DNA of 9,973 bases, taken from assembly GCA_028289725.1 (NCBI GenBank), contig JANQOH010000381.1, positions 1 through 9,973 on the forward strand. Direction: 5' to 3'. The notes under the pieces were generated by a model that ran no database searches, was not told the origin of the DNA, and saw nothing but the letters and a program-made list of their open reading frames with translations. The DNA is from Alphaproteobacteria bacterium (GTDB taxonomy: Bacteria > Pseudomonadota > Alphaproteobacteria > UBA7887). The position numbers and the translations under genes are program-made. How positions within the stretch are numbered: position 1 is the stretch's first letter; the number at the start of each line of letters is the position of its first letter. Of the stretch, positions 1 to 5,828 are shown piece by piece.

Positions 1-531
1 CTTGAGCCGGCTATCGCCGTCCGCGCGGACAAATTGCCGCGTTGCGATTTCGCCGAGCGCGAGGGCGCCTCCCGGACCGCCTGCGCCCGAACACCCGCCG
101 GGCGAGGCGACGTGAACTTCGCGAGACACGATGTGCCAGACGCCGTCCGCGTCCATGGCGGCCAGACGGATTGCGGTTGATTGTTCAAGACGAATGTTAA
201 AGCCGACGGCGTTCAGAGGCCGGTTCGGGAAAATCCGTGCGATGGTCGGAAACGGATTGTTCTCCGCGAACAGCGCAATTTCGGTCACTTCGAATGGCGT
301 TTCGACGAAATTCATTACCACCGGGACGCTAAATGCCTCTTCGACGCGGTCGGGCACAACCAGGTGCATGCTTTCGTCGTAAACGATTGATTCGCCGTCA
401 AATTCGATGTCCAGAATATCTTGCCATCCGGCGGAATTCAGCGGGTCTCCATCCGCGGCCCAAGTCGCTGAGGAAAGAGCTAATACCGTACCGAACACAA
501 GTGAGGCACTGCTGCGCAGGCTTGGTAGCAT
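1..531 (-). CDS. SoxYZ-like sulfur carrier protein, exported (partial, C-terminal part outside window)
   Basis: This frame is open from an ATG at 531 to the window edge (177 codons), so the 3' end is missing. Residues 1-25 look like a signal peptide: an Arg near the start, a hydrophobic stretch, then ATWA before AADGDPL. The mature part resembles the SoxY half of the fused SoxYZ-like carriers often found with quinoprotein dehydrogenases. It has a DPLNSAGW segment, then RVEEAFSVPVVMNF at about 62-75, and a GGCSGAGGPGG motif at 145-155. Cys147 matches the SoxY cysteine that carries the sulfur cargo. In SoxY that cysteine is close to the C-terminus; here the chain continues, as expected if a SoxZ domain follows beyond the window. 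A GGAG at 543-540, 8 nt from the ATG, supports the start. The partner and substrate of this family are poorly known. The gene is separated from the upstream oxygenase operon by 145 bp, so it may be transcribed on its own. Family assignment is from motif memory, not a search. Confidence 0.78.
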   Translation of the reverse strand, partial: MLPSLRSSASLVFGTVLALSSATWAADGDPLNSAGWQDILDIEFDGESIVYDESMHLVVPDRVEEAFSVPVVMNFVETPFEVTEIALFAENNPFPTIARIFPNRPLNAVGFNIRLEQSTAIRLAAMDADGVWHIVSREVHVASPGGCSGAGGPGGALALGEIATRQFVRADGDSRLK

Positions 532-676
532 ATCCTATTCTCCATCGTGGCTTGAGCCGAACTCACGCCAGCGGCATATCAATCCATCATAACGGGCGGT
601 CGCGTTGGGATCGCGCCGACGTCCGAACCCTAACAGAGACGACATTGGTCTGCGAGTCGTGACGGACGCTAAGCCC
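532..676. other. Intergenic region upstream of the SoxYZ-like gene
   Basis: These 145 bp follow the stop of the unassigned gene and precede the SoxYZ-like ATG on the minus strand. I see no clear terminator hairpin. On the minus strand TATGAT (594-589) resembles a -10 box but has no good -35 at the right distance. A separate promoter is possible but not shown. Confidence 0.4.
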
Positions 677-1246
677 CTAGAATATATCGAATCTGTCACC
701 AACGACTGCCAACGGCCAGTGACCAGCTTCAAATAAGTTGTACCGCAGTTGAAACGGATGGCTCAGCGTCGCGCCGGCCGCGAGGGCGAGGGCCGCGTGG
801 TAGGCCGATTCACTGGCCGCCCCGGCAGCCGCTTTGATCAATCCTTGATCGGATACACCGTCGCGCGCCGCCGCTTCCGCCGCCAAGCCGGGCATGCGCT
901 TGCCGGACATGAGTGTGACGCGGCTCAGTTCGGCTAAGACCGCGGCGTCTCCGTGAGCGGCGTTGGCGTCCAGCAATAAGGCCTGCCGTTCGCGTTCGAC
1001 TGCGTCCCACCAGTTTGTGTTCCAATTCAGATCTTTCAGGGCCGCGTCCGCTTCGCGCCACCCGCGAACCGGTTGTATGCGCATGGTCTCGAAGCCCAAA
1101 CCGGCCAAGTAGCCGTCCGCGTCCGCTTCCTCCGACGGCGACAGGGCCACGCCGAGTGACGTGAACCACGACGCATGATCGACGCCGGATAAAAAGGCAT
1201 CGATGACAACGTTCAGTGAGTTTGGGGCTGCGCGCCCGTCGTTCAC
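677..1246 (-). CDS. Unassigned protein coupled to the di-iron oxygenase gene
   Basis: This 189-residue protein starts with GTG at 1246-1244. The GTG overlaps the TGA of the di-iron gene (GTGA), so the two are probably translationally coupled and made in similar amounts. I do not recognise the family. There is no signal peptide or membrane span. The chain is Ala-rich and probably mostly helical, with a Trp-rich stretch (LNWNTNWWDAVERER) at about 73-87. The tail is aromatic and ends AGHWPLAVVGDRFDIF. There is no ExxH pair, so it is not an obvious second di-iron subunit, and it has no Cys at all, which argues against an Fe-S role. Position as the last gene of an oxygenase operon suggests an accessory, structural or coupling subunit, or a chaperone for the di-iron protein; this is inference from context only. 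Confidence 0.8.
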   Translation of the reverse strand: MNDGRAAPNSLNVVIDAFLSGVDHASWFTSLGVALSPSEEADADGYLAGLGFETMRIQPVRGWREADAALKDLNWNTNWWDAVERERQALLLDANAAHGDAAVLAELSRVTLMSGKRMPGLAAEAAARDGVSDQGLIKAAAGAASESAYHAALALAAGATLSHPFQLRYNLFEAGHWPLAVVGDRFDIF

Positions 1247-1953
1247 GCTGCGGGCGCCTCATCAATCGCCGGCAAGGTGAGGCCCAGTTTGGCTACCAAT
1301 TCGTTGGCGCGCTTCAAATAGTCGTCACGCATCGCCTCGTTGGTGCGCATCTTGATGCCCCATTTCCGGAACATCTCGTTGTTCTTCGATTTCGCGCGAC
1401 CGAAGAACGCGGGGAGCATCGGGAAATAGCGGTTGATAGCATCTTGGACCGCTGCCCGACCTTCATCGGATTCGCAAAGCTCGGTACAGAAGTCTTCACC
1501 GAATTGAGCGTGAAACCGCTCCTCCGGCATGGTGCCGCGCGCGACGTTGCGTAGGGGGTGAAAACTGCATTGCGCCAAATCCTCGACTTGGAGGATCTCC
1601 GCCAGATCGGCTAGAAGCTTGATGACACAGAATTCCGGCCAGGTTTCGAGCGGAAAGGAGAATATCGACAAGGGACGCTTTTGATCCGGAGTCATGGCCT
1701 CGGCGGGAATGCCAATCTTCTCGCCAAGCTCCTTGAAGCGCACGTGATGACCATACTCTTCCATGGCGACACGACAGGTCAGCCATTTGGCGTAAGGTGT
1801 TGGCGCCAAAGCGATCGCGGGTTCGTCGAACACCTGTGCGCCGTACAGCTCATTGACCGCGTGGCTTATGACGATTTTGCGCACCGCTTCTTGATACTCT
1901 TCGGGCGACGCGGAAAATTCCTCGACAGTCTTTACAGCTTGCGGCTCGTTCAT
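1243..1953 (-). CDS. PaaA/PaaC-like di-iron oxygenase subunit (phenylacetic acid catabolic family)
   Basis: This 236-residue protein has the ferritin-like di-iron pattern of the phenylacetyl-CoA epoxidase family. Two ExxH pairs are visible: E66-Y-G-H69 in MEEYGHH, and E145-R-F-H148 in PEERFHAQFG. Single helical Glu candidates for the remaining ligands are E35 in VNELYGAQ (or E44) and E119 or E124 in LAEILQVEDLAQC. Known relatives use O2 and reductant to epoxidise an aryl-CoA. PaaA is usually about 310-330 residues and PaaC about 250, so this chain is PaaC-sized but keeps PaaA-like metal ligands. The start ATG at 1953 has a purine-rich AAAGGGA upstream. It lies 28 nt after the dehydrogenase gene and overlaps the unassigned gene by 4 nt. 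The reductase encoded first in the operon is the obvious electron donor. No genes like paaB or paaD, and no second di-iron subunit, lie in the operon. The exact substrate is unknown. Confidence 0.82.
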   Translation of the reverse strand: MNEPQAVKTVEEFSASPEEYQEAVRKIVISHAVNELYGAQVFDEPAIALAPTPYAKWLTCRVAMEEYGHHVRFKELGEKIGIPAEAMTPDQKRPLSIFSFPLETWPEFCVIKLLADLAEILQVEDLAQCSFHPLRNVARGTMPEERFHAQFGEDFCTELCESDEGRAAVQDAINRYFPMLPAFFGRAKSKNNEMFRKWGIKMRTNEAMRDDYLKRANELVAKLGLTLPAIDEAPAA

Positions 1954-1981
1954 GCCGAATGTCCCTTTCTTCTCTCGTCGC

Positions 1982-2914
1982 TTAGACGAGCGGTTCCGTA
2001 TTGAATGCTTCGAGATCGGTTGTCAGATCCGTGAAATGCGGCGCGAGCTCCCGCGATACGCCTTCGTGTAGCGCTGCCGGCGTCCAATCGGCGTCGTCCT
2101 TGGCAATGTGCGCGGTCGGACGAGGTTGACCGAATAGAAACACTTCTCGACCGCGCACAGCGAAGAGCTGCCCGGTTATGGTCTGTGCCTCGGCCGCGCA
2201 GAGATAGGCGACAAATCGAGCCACATGTGCAGGCGAAACCCGCATGGCACGGTCTTTGTACTCGGCCTGAAAATCGTTCGCGGGCTGAATGATCTCCGTG
2301 ACACGGGTACGTCCGAATGGTGCAACCGCATTGCAGGTGATGCCCGCGCGCGCCAAATCCATGGCGGTCACGCGCGTTAGCCCAAACAGACCGGCTTTGG
2401 CGCTCGCGTAGGCCGCTTGGCCGAAATTGCCGTAGAAGCCGGCGGTCGACGTGATATTGACGATACGGCCCCAATCGTAATCTTCGGTCGCTTTGGCTTG
2501 GGCGCGCATGACCGGCGTCGCTGCGGCCAGCAAATAATATGCGGCGGAAAGGTTCGTGCCGATCACGGCATTCCAATCGTCGACATTGCCTTTGAACACG
2601 AAGGCGTCGCGCAATATCGCCGCCGCGTTCACGACAATGTCCAGCCGGCCGAATTCCTGAGTGGCTAAGTCGACCAGCGCGCTCGCGGAAGTGGGGTCCG
2701 ACATGTCCCCGGCAAACGGGACGGCGGTCTCGCCAAGCGCGGCGGCGGCGGCACTGGCCACCTCTTCGCTTTCGCCACGGCCGTCGATGGCCGTCCCATT
2801 GTCCGCAACCACCACCGAGGCGCCCGCGTCGACCAATGCCTGGGCGATCGCCAGCCCAACGCCGCGTCCGCCGCCGGTAACAACCGCCGATCGCCCGTCC
2901 AATTGGCCGGTCAT
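1982..2914 (-). CDS. Short-chain dehydrogenase/reductase, possibly a 3-hydroxyacyl-CoA dehydrogenase
   Basis: This is a classical SDR of 310 residues with all core motifs: TGGGRGVG at 13-20 for the dinucleotide, NAAA at 96-99, Asn121, a Ser in NITSTAG (Ser156) and YxxxK as Tyr169-Lys173. VVVADNG after the second strand, with an acidic Asp38, points to NAD(H) rather than NADP(H). It is longer than the usual 250-residue FabG type. The extra tail after about residue 250 (FAVRGREVFLFGQPRP and beyond) resembles the (3R)-hydroxyacyl-CoA dehydrogenase part of MFE-2-like proteins, so an acyl-CoA substrate is plausible. Its ATG overlaps the TGA of the reductase gene (ATGA at 2911-2914), indicating coupling, and 28 nt follow before the di-iron gene. 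In the pathway it may oxidise a hydroxylated product of the oxygenase. The SDR fold is certain; the substrate is inference. Confidence 0.9.
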   Translation of the reverse strand: MTGQLDGRSAVVTGGGRGVGLAIAQALVDAGASVVVADNGTAIDGRGESEEVASAAAAALGETAVPFAGDMSDPTSASALVDLATQEFGRLDIVVNAAAILRDAFVFKGNVDDWNAVIGTNLSAAYYLLAAATPVMRAQAKATEDYDWGRIVNITSTAGFYGNFGQAAYASAKAGLFGLTRVTAMDLARAGITCNAVAPFGRTRVTEIIQPANDFQAEYKDRAMRVSPAHVARFVAYLCAAEAQTITGQLFAVRGREVFLFGQPRPTAHIAKDDADWTPAALHEGVSRELAPHFTDLTTDLEAFNTEPLV

Positions 2915-3948
2915 TTGGCCGCCTCTACAGCCGCCTTCTCAGCCTCGGTATAGAAGGCGTCGGCGTGACAGTCCTGTCGCCGCATGCCGCGGCTCTGCAG
3001 AACTTCCATCGTCGCCTCGACCATTGCCGGCGGGCCCGCAACATATGCTTTGGCGCCGTCAAGCGCATTGGTCCGCGAAAAATCCGACGCAATGGCGCTG
3101 CTGATCAGACCGGTGCGACGATCCGTCGCGTCGGTGGGCTCCGATAAGACCGTTTCCAGGCGGAGGTTTTTGTGCAGCGATGCGAGTTTCTCCAGGTGCG
3201 CGACCAAGTAGAGATCGCGTTCATCGCGGACGCCGAAATAGGTGAGGATTGGCTGCCGCAATCCTTTGCACAGGGCTGTTTCGACGATCGATAGCACCGG
3301 TGCGAGCCCGGTTGAGCCAGCCACTGCGACGATCGGACCGCCGTGGGTTTCGCGCAAATAGGAAATCCCGAACGGCCCTTCGACACGAACCGTGTCGCCG
3401 ACCTTTAGGGTCTCCGCGACATATCGGCTCACCAGCCCGCCGTCGATATGTCGAACATGAAACTCCAACGGCTCAACGCCCGGTCGGTTTGCCATCGAGA
3501 AATCGCGCGCGGGCAAGTCACCGAAGGTCACGCTGGCATATTGGCCGGCGGAAAAATCGAATGGTCCGCCATCTTCGATATCGAGCTGAACGCGTCGCAC
3601 ATCGTGGGTTTCGTCGATCAGCTTGGTGACCCGGCAGGTCAGAATACGGCGGGCGTGCGCAACCACTTCGTCCGGCTCAAGCCAGCCGATCTCGCAGTCG
3701 CCCCAGGGCACCGCGCGGCAGGCGAGCACGAGGCCTTGATCGCGCTCCTCGTCCAGCAATGCAAAGTCCGAATAAGGGCTCATTTCCACTTCGCCCGACA
3801 CCAATTCGGACTTGCAGGCGCCACAATTGCCCGATTGGCAGCCGCACGGGTAATCGATGCCGGCCAGAATTGCGGCTTCCAGGATGGATTCGCCTGTTTC
3901 GACGTCGATGGTCTGGTTGACGTTCCGGACCTTAACCTTGAAGCCCAA
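2911..3948 (-). CDS. NADH-dependent ferredoxin/FAD reductase of the oxygenase system
   Basis: This 345-residue protein joins an N-terminal plant-type [2Fe-2S] ferredoxin to a ferredoxin-NADP reductase module. The cluster ligands are C37-x4-C42-x2-C45 and C77. The FAD site shows R148-D-F-S151 and GPFG at 191-194. The nicotinamide part shows GSTGLAP at 211-217 and AGPP at 304-307. It passes electrons from NAD(P)H through FAD and the cluster to an oxygenase, here most likely the PaaA-like protein encoded two genes on. The ferredoxin-first order is that of methane/phenol monooxygenase reductases and of benzoate dioxygenase reductase BenC; PaaE carries its ferredoxin at the C-terminus. The start is a TTG at 3948-3946: it has GAGGAG 8 nt upstream, an in-frame stop lies about 30 nt upstream, and there is no closer ATG. 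The AGPP motif has Ala where many relatives have Cys. It is the first gene of the operon. Confidence 0.93.
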   Translation of the reverse strand: MGFKVKVRNVNQTIDVETGESILEAAILAGIDYPCGCQSGNCGACKSELVSGEVEMSPYSDFALLDEERDQGLVLACRAVPWGDCEIGWLEPDEVVAHARRILTCRVTKLIDETHDVRRVQLDIEDGGPFDFSAGQYASVTFGDLPARDFSMANRPGVEPLEFHVRHIDGGLVSRYVAETLKVGDTVRVEGPFGISYLRETHGGPIVAVAGSTGLAPVLSIVETALCKGLRQPILTYFGVRDERDLYLVAHLEKLASLHKNLRLETVLSEPTDATDRRTGLISSAIASDFSRTNALDGAKAYVAGPPAMVEATMEVLQSRGMRRQDCHADAFYTEAEKAAVEAAK

Positions 3949-3956
3949 GCCTCTTT

Positions 3957-3962
3957 CTCCTC
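3957..3962 (-). promoter_or_regulatory. Ribosome binding site for the TTG start of the reductase
   Basis: The minus strand reads GAGGAG here, 8 nt before the TTG at 3948. It decides the start, because no ATG or GTG lies in frame between it and the upstream stop at 3981-3979. Confidence 0.75.
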
Positions 3963-4074
3963 GCAGTCGGCGCGCACCTTACGCACCGCGCGCCACAATA
4001 CCTTACATTCCGGCCGCAGAAAGCCTTGCGCTTTTCGTCTCGAATAGCTGTGCTTGGTTCCGAGGCGACCGTAC

Positions 4075-4101
4075 ATTATTGTTGGACAGTCCAACAATAA
4101 T
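4075..4101. promoter_or_regulatory. Perfect 27-bp palindrome, likely operator
   Basis: The left arm ATTATTGTTGGAC (4075-4087) and right arm GTCCAACAATAAT (4089-4101) are exact reverse complements around a single A at 4088. Thirteen matching base pairs without a mismatch are very unlikely by chance. The symmetry suits a dimeric winged-helix repressor such as a MarR or GntR protein, and the site lies between two divergent operons, about 125 bp from each start codon. It lacks a T-run and a GC-rich stem, so it is not a typical terminator. The MarR protein encoded at 7154-7639 is the only regulator in the window and is a candidate ligand, but that link is inference. Confidence 0.8.
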
Positions 4102-4142
4102 AACGAGCTTGCAAAAATCAAGTACCGGCCCGGACCAGCACA

Positions 4143-4175
4143 AGTCGGGATGGCTGTATTTTCGATGGCCCGACT
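4143..4175. repeat. Inverted repeat in the TRAP operon leader
   Basis: AGTCGGG (4143-4149) and CCCGACT (4169-4175) are exact 7-bp complements separated by 19 nt. The repeat lies about 50 nt before the first TRAP gene. It could be a leader hairpin or a second regulator site; 7-bp matches in GC-rich DNA can also arise by chance. Confidence 0.4.
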
Positions 4176-4213
4176 GCCATCATTGCGGGATAGGCTGGGT
4201 TCGCGGGATAAGT

Positions 4214-4220
4214 GGAGGTG
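4214..4220 (+). promoter_or_regulatory. Ribosome binding site for the GTG start of the TRAP binding protein
   Basis: GGAGGTG lies 7 nt before the GTG at 4228. It is a near-perfect Shine-Dalgarno sequence and fixes the start, giving an intact signal peptide. Confidence 0.8.
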
Positions 4221-4227
4221 AGGTAGC

Positions 4228-5271
4228 GTGTTCAGGAGACTGAAGACCGGCCAGAGCATTTTGGTCGGGGTGGTTGTTCTGTTGGCTGCGAAACTGGGTG
4301 CGGCCGCGGCATTTGCGCAGGACGTGACGCTCAAGTTGCATCATTTTCTGCCGCCCCAAGCGATTGCGCAGACCGAGTTTCTCGAGCCTTGGGCGGAAAA
4401 AATCGCGGCGCAGTCCGGTGGCCGCATCAAGATCGACATATATCCGGCCATGCAACTCGGCGGCAAACCGCCGCAGCTCTACGACCAGGTGCGCGACGGC
4501 GTGGTGGACCTCGTCTGGACCGTACCGAGCTACACGCCCGGCCGGTTTCCCAAGATCGAGGTTTTCGAGCTGCCATTCATCACGGCTTCGGCCGAGGCGA
4601 CCAGTCAGGCGGTGATGGAATATGCGGACAAGCATTTGCAGGGCTATTTCCCGGGCGTGAGGCCTTTGCTTTTCCATGTGCACGCACCCGGGCTGCTGCA
4701 CATGAATGATCGGCCCATTCGCCGATTGGAGGACCTGGTTGGGGCAAAACTGCGCGCGCCGACACGCGCGATCACCGAGACTTTGAACCAACTCGGCGCC
4801 GTTCCCGTCGGCATGCCGGCGCCTCAGGTTCCGCAGGCGATCTCGCGCGGCGTGGTCGACGGCACGGTGTTTCCCTACGAGGTGACCCTGCCGCTACGCA
4901 TTCACGAGATCACCGATAGCCATACAACAATTTGGGACGGGAGAGGGCTTTACACGACTGTCCTAATGTTGGCGATGAACCAACGCGCCTACGAAGACTT
5001 GCCAGAGGATCTGCGCGCCATCATCGATGCCAATGCGGGCATGGCGATTGCCGGAGACATTGGTCGCGTCTGGGATGAAGCGGAAGCACCGGGTCGCGCT
5101 GCGGCCGAGGCCGAAGGCGATCAATTCATTGACCTCGACGCGGCAGAGATCGATCGCTGGAAATTTGGTAGCGAGCCCGTGGTAACGCGTTGGGTCGAGT
5201 CGATCGGCGACGATGGTCAAGCCTTGTTGGACGATGCGCGGGCCCTGGTCGCAAAATATGCCGGCGACTAA
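4228..5271 (+). CDS. dctP: TRAP transporter periplasmic solute-binding protein (DctP family)
   Basis: This 347-residue protein is the periplasmic receptor of a TRAP transporter. It binds an organic acid and hands it to the membrane subunits. A signal peptide spans residues 1-30: RRLK, then a hydrophobic run, then AFA before QDVTLKLHHF. The mature chain has the DctP features: the start VTLKLHHFLPP, a QLYDQVRDGVVDLVW segment at 83-97, GAKLRAPTRAITETLNQLGA at 172-191, and RGVVDGTVFPYE at 207-218. Arg176, in the LRAPTR segment, corresponds to the conserved Arg that salt-bridges the substrate carboxylate in this family; Arg180 is nearby. The start is GTG, backed by a strong ribosome binding site. 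Two more TRAP genes follow in the same direction. The ligand cannot be read from sequence; the divergent oxygenase operon suggests an acid that the oxygenase pathway consumes. Confidence 0.95.
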   Translation: MFRRLKTGQSILVGVVVLLAAKLGAAAAFAQDVTLKLHHFLPPQAIAQTEFLEPWAEKIAAQSGGRIKIDIYPAMQLGGKPPQLYDQVRDGVVDLVWTVPSYTPGRFPKIEVFELPFITASAEATSQAVMEYADKHLQGYFPGVRPLLFHVHAPGLLHMNDRPIRRLEDLVGAKLRAPTRAITETLNQLGAVPVGMPAPQVPQAISRGVVDGTVFPYEVTLPLRIHEITDSHTTIWDGRGLYTTVLMLAMNQRAYEDLPEDLRAIIDANAGMAIAGDIGRVWDEAEAPGRAAAEAEGDQFIDLDAAEIDRWKFGSEPVVTRWVESIGDDGQALLDDARALVAKYAGD

Positions 5272-5303
5272 ACGGCAGAACCGATTGACCCAAAGCGCGC
5301 TGG

Positions 5304-5828
5304 ATGTCTGATCACAGCGAGATTGCGCGTGGCGTTGTGCCTGAGGGCGCCATCGGTCGGGTCTTGCACCGCGCCTGTCGCATATTTGGCTATGCGGGCG
5401 GCGGCGTTCTGGTGGCGCTGATCTTGCTGACGGTGACCAGCATCGTGTTGCGCGAGGTAACCGGCAGACCGATTCCGGGCGATTTTGAGCTCGTCGAAAT
5501 CGGCTGCGCCATCGCGATGTTCGCGTTCCTACCATACTGCCAATTGGTCGGCGGTAATGTGATGGTGGAGTTCGTGACGGCGCGCGCACCGGCCAAGCTG
5601 CGCGGCTGGCTCGACGCTCTTTCAAACTTGACCTACACCGCCATCGCGGCGCTCCTCGCCTGGCGTCTCGCGCTCGGTGGCCACGATATATTCAGCTATT
5701 CGGAAACCACCATGGTTCTCGGCGTACCGGTTTGGTGGGCATTCATTCCGATTGTGCCGGCGGCGGTTCTGTTGACAATGACATGTGCGTACACGAGCTG
5801 GCGCGCGCTCAGCCGGCTTGCCCGATGA
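5304..5828 (+). CDS. dctQ: TRAP transporter small membrane subunit (DctQ family)
   Basis: This 174-residue membrane protein is the small permease subunit of the TRAP system. Four hydrophobic spans are visible at about 29-50, 62-82, 104-124 and 141-164. That is the DctQ arrangement, with a short cytoplasmic N-terminus. REVTGRPIPGDFELVE between spans 1 and 2 and SETTMVLGVPVWW before span 4 are typical of the family. It forms a complex with the large subunit and links the receptor to the channel-like domain. The ATG at 5304 is 32 nt after the binding-protein gene and has no clear Shine-Dalgarno sequence. Translation may therefore depend partly on ribosomes arriving from upstream. The stop overlaps the start of the large subunit gene (ATGA at 5825-5828). 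Confidence 0.92.
   Translation: MSDHSEIARGVVPEGAIGRVLHRACRIFGYAGGGVLVALILLTVTSIVLREVTGRPIPGDFELVEIGCAIAMFAFLPYCQLVGGNVMVEFVTARAPAKLRGWLDALSNLTYTAIAALLAWRLALGGHDIFSYSETTMVLGVPVWWAFIPIVPAAVLLTMTCAYTSWRALSRLAR

Larger units (their letters stand above)
3949..4227. other. Divergent intergenic control region
   Basis: This 279-bp stretch separates the minus-strand oxygenase operon from the plus-strand TRAP operon. It must hold the promoters of both. It contains the ribosome binding sites of both first genes, the palindrome at 4075-4101 and a weaker inverted repeat at 4143-4175. The zone around 4071-4116 is clearly more AT-rich than its surroundings. The outer arms of the palindrome give TTATTG and TAAT-type hexamers 16 nt apart on either strand. 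They could be -35/-10 elements but match consensus poorly, so I do not call a promoter. No convincing gene lies here. Confidence 0.75.

Noticed and set aside
677..1246. Calling the unassigned protein a PaaC-like second di-iron subunit
   Set aside because: It has no ExxH motif and no recognisable PaaC signature. Position alone is not enough for that name.
3448..4047. A 199-codon plus-strand open frame opposite the reductase gene
   Set aside because: It is antisense to a reductase with intact cofactor motifs, and its product has no domain or ribosome binding site. It is a shadow of the GC-rich third codon positions.
5732..5824. Longer start for dctM, adding 31 residues
   Set aside because: The extra codons lie wholly within dctQ and do not look like a DctM N-terminus. 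The ATG at 5825 gives an ATGA overlap and a normal family length.
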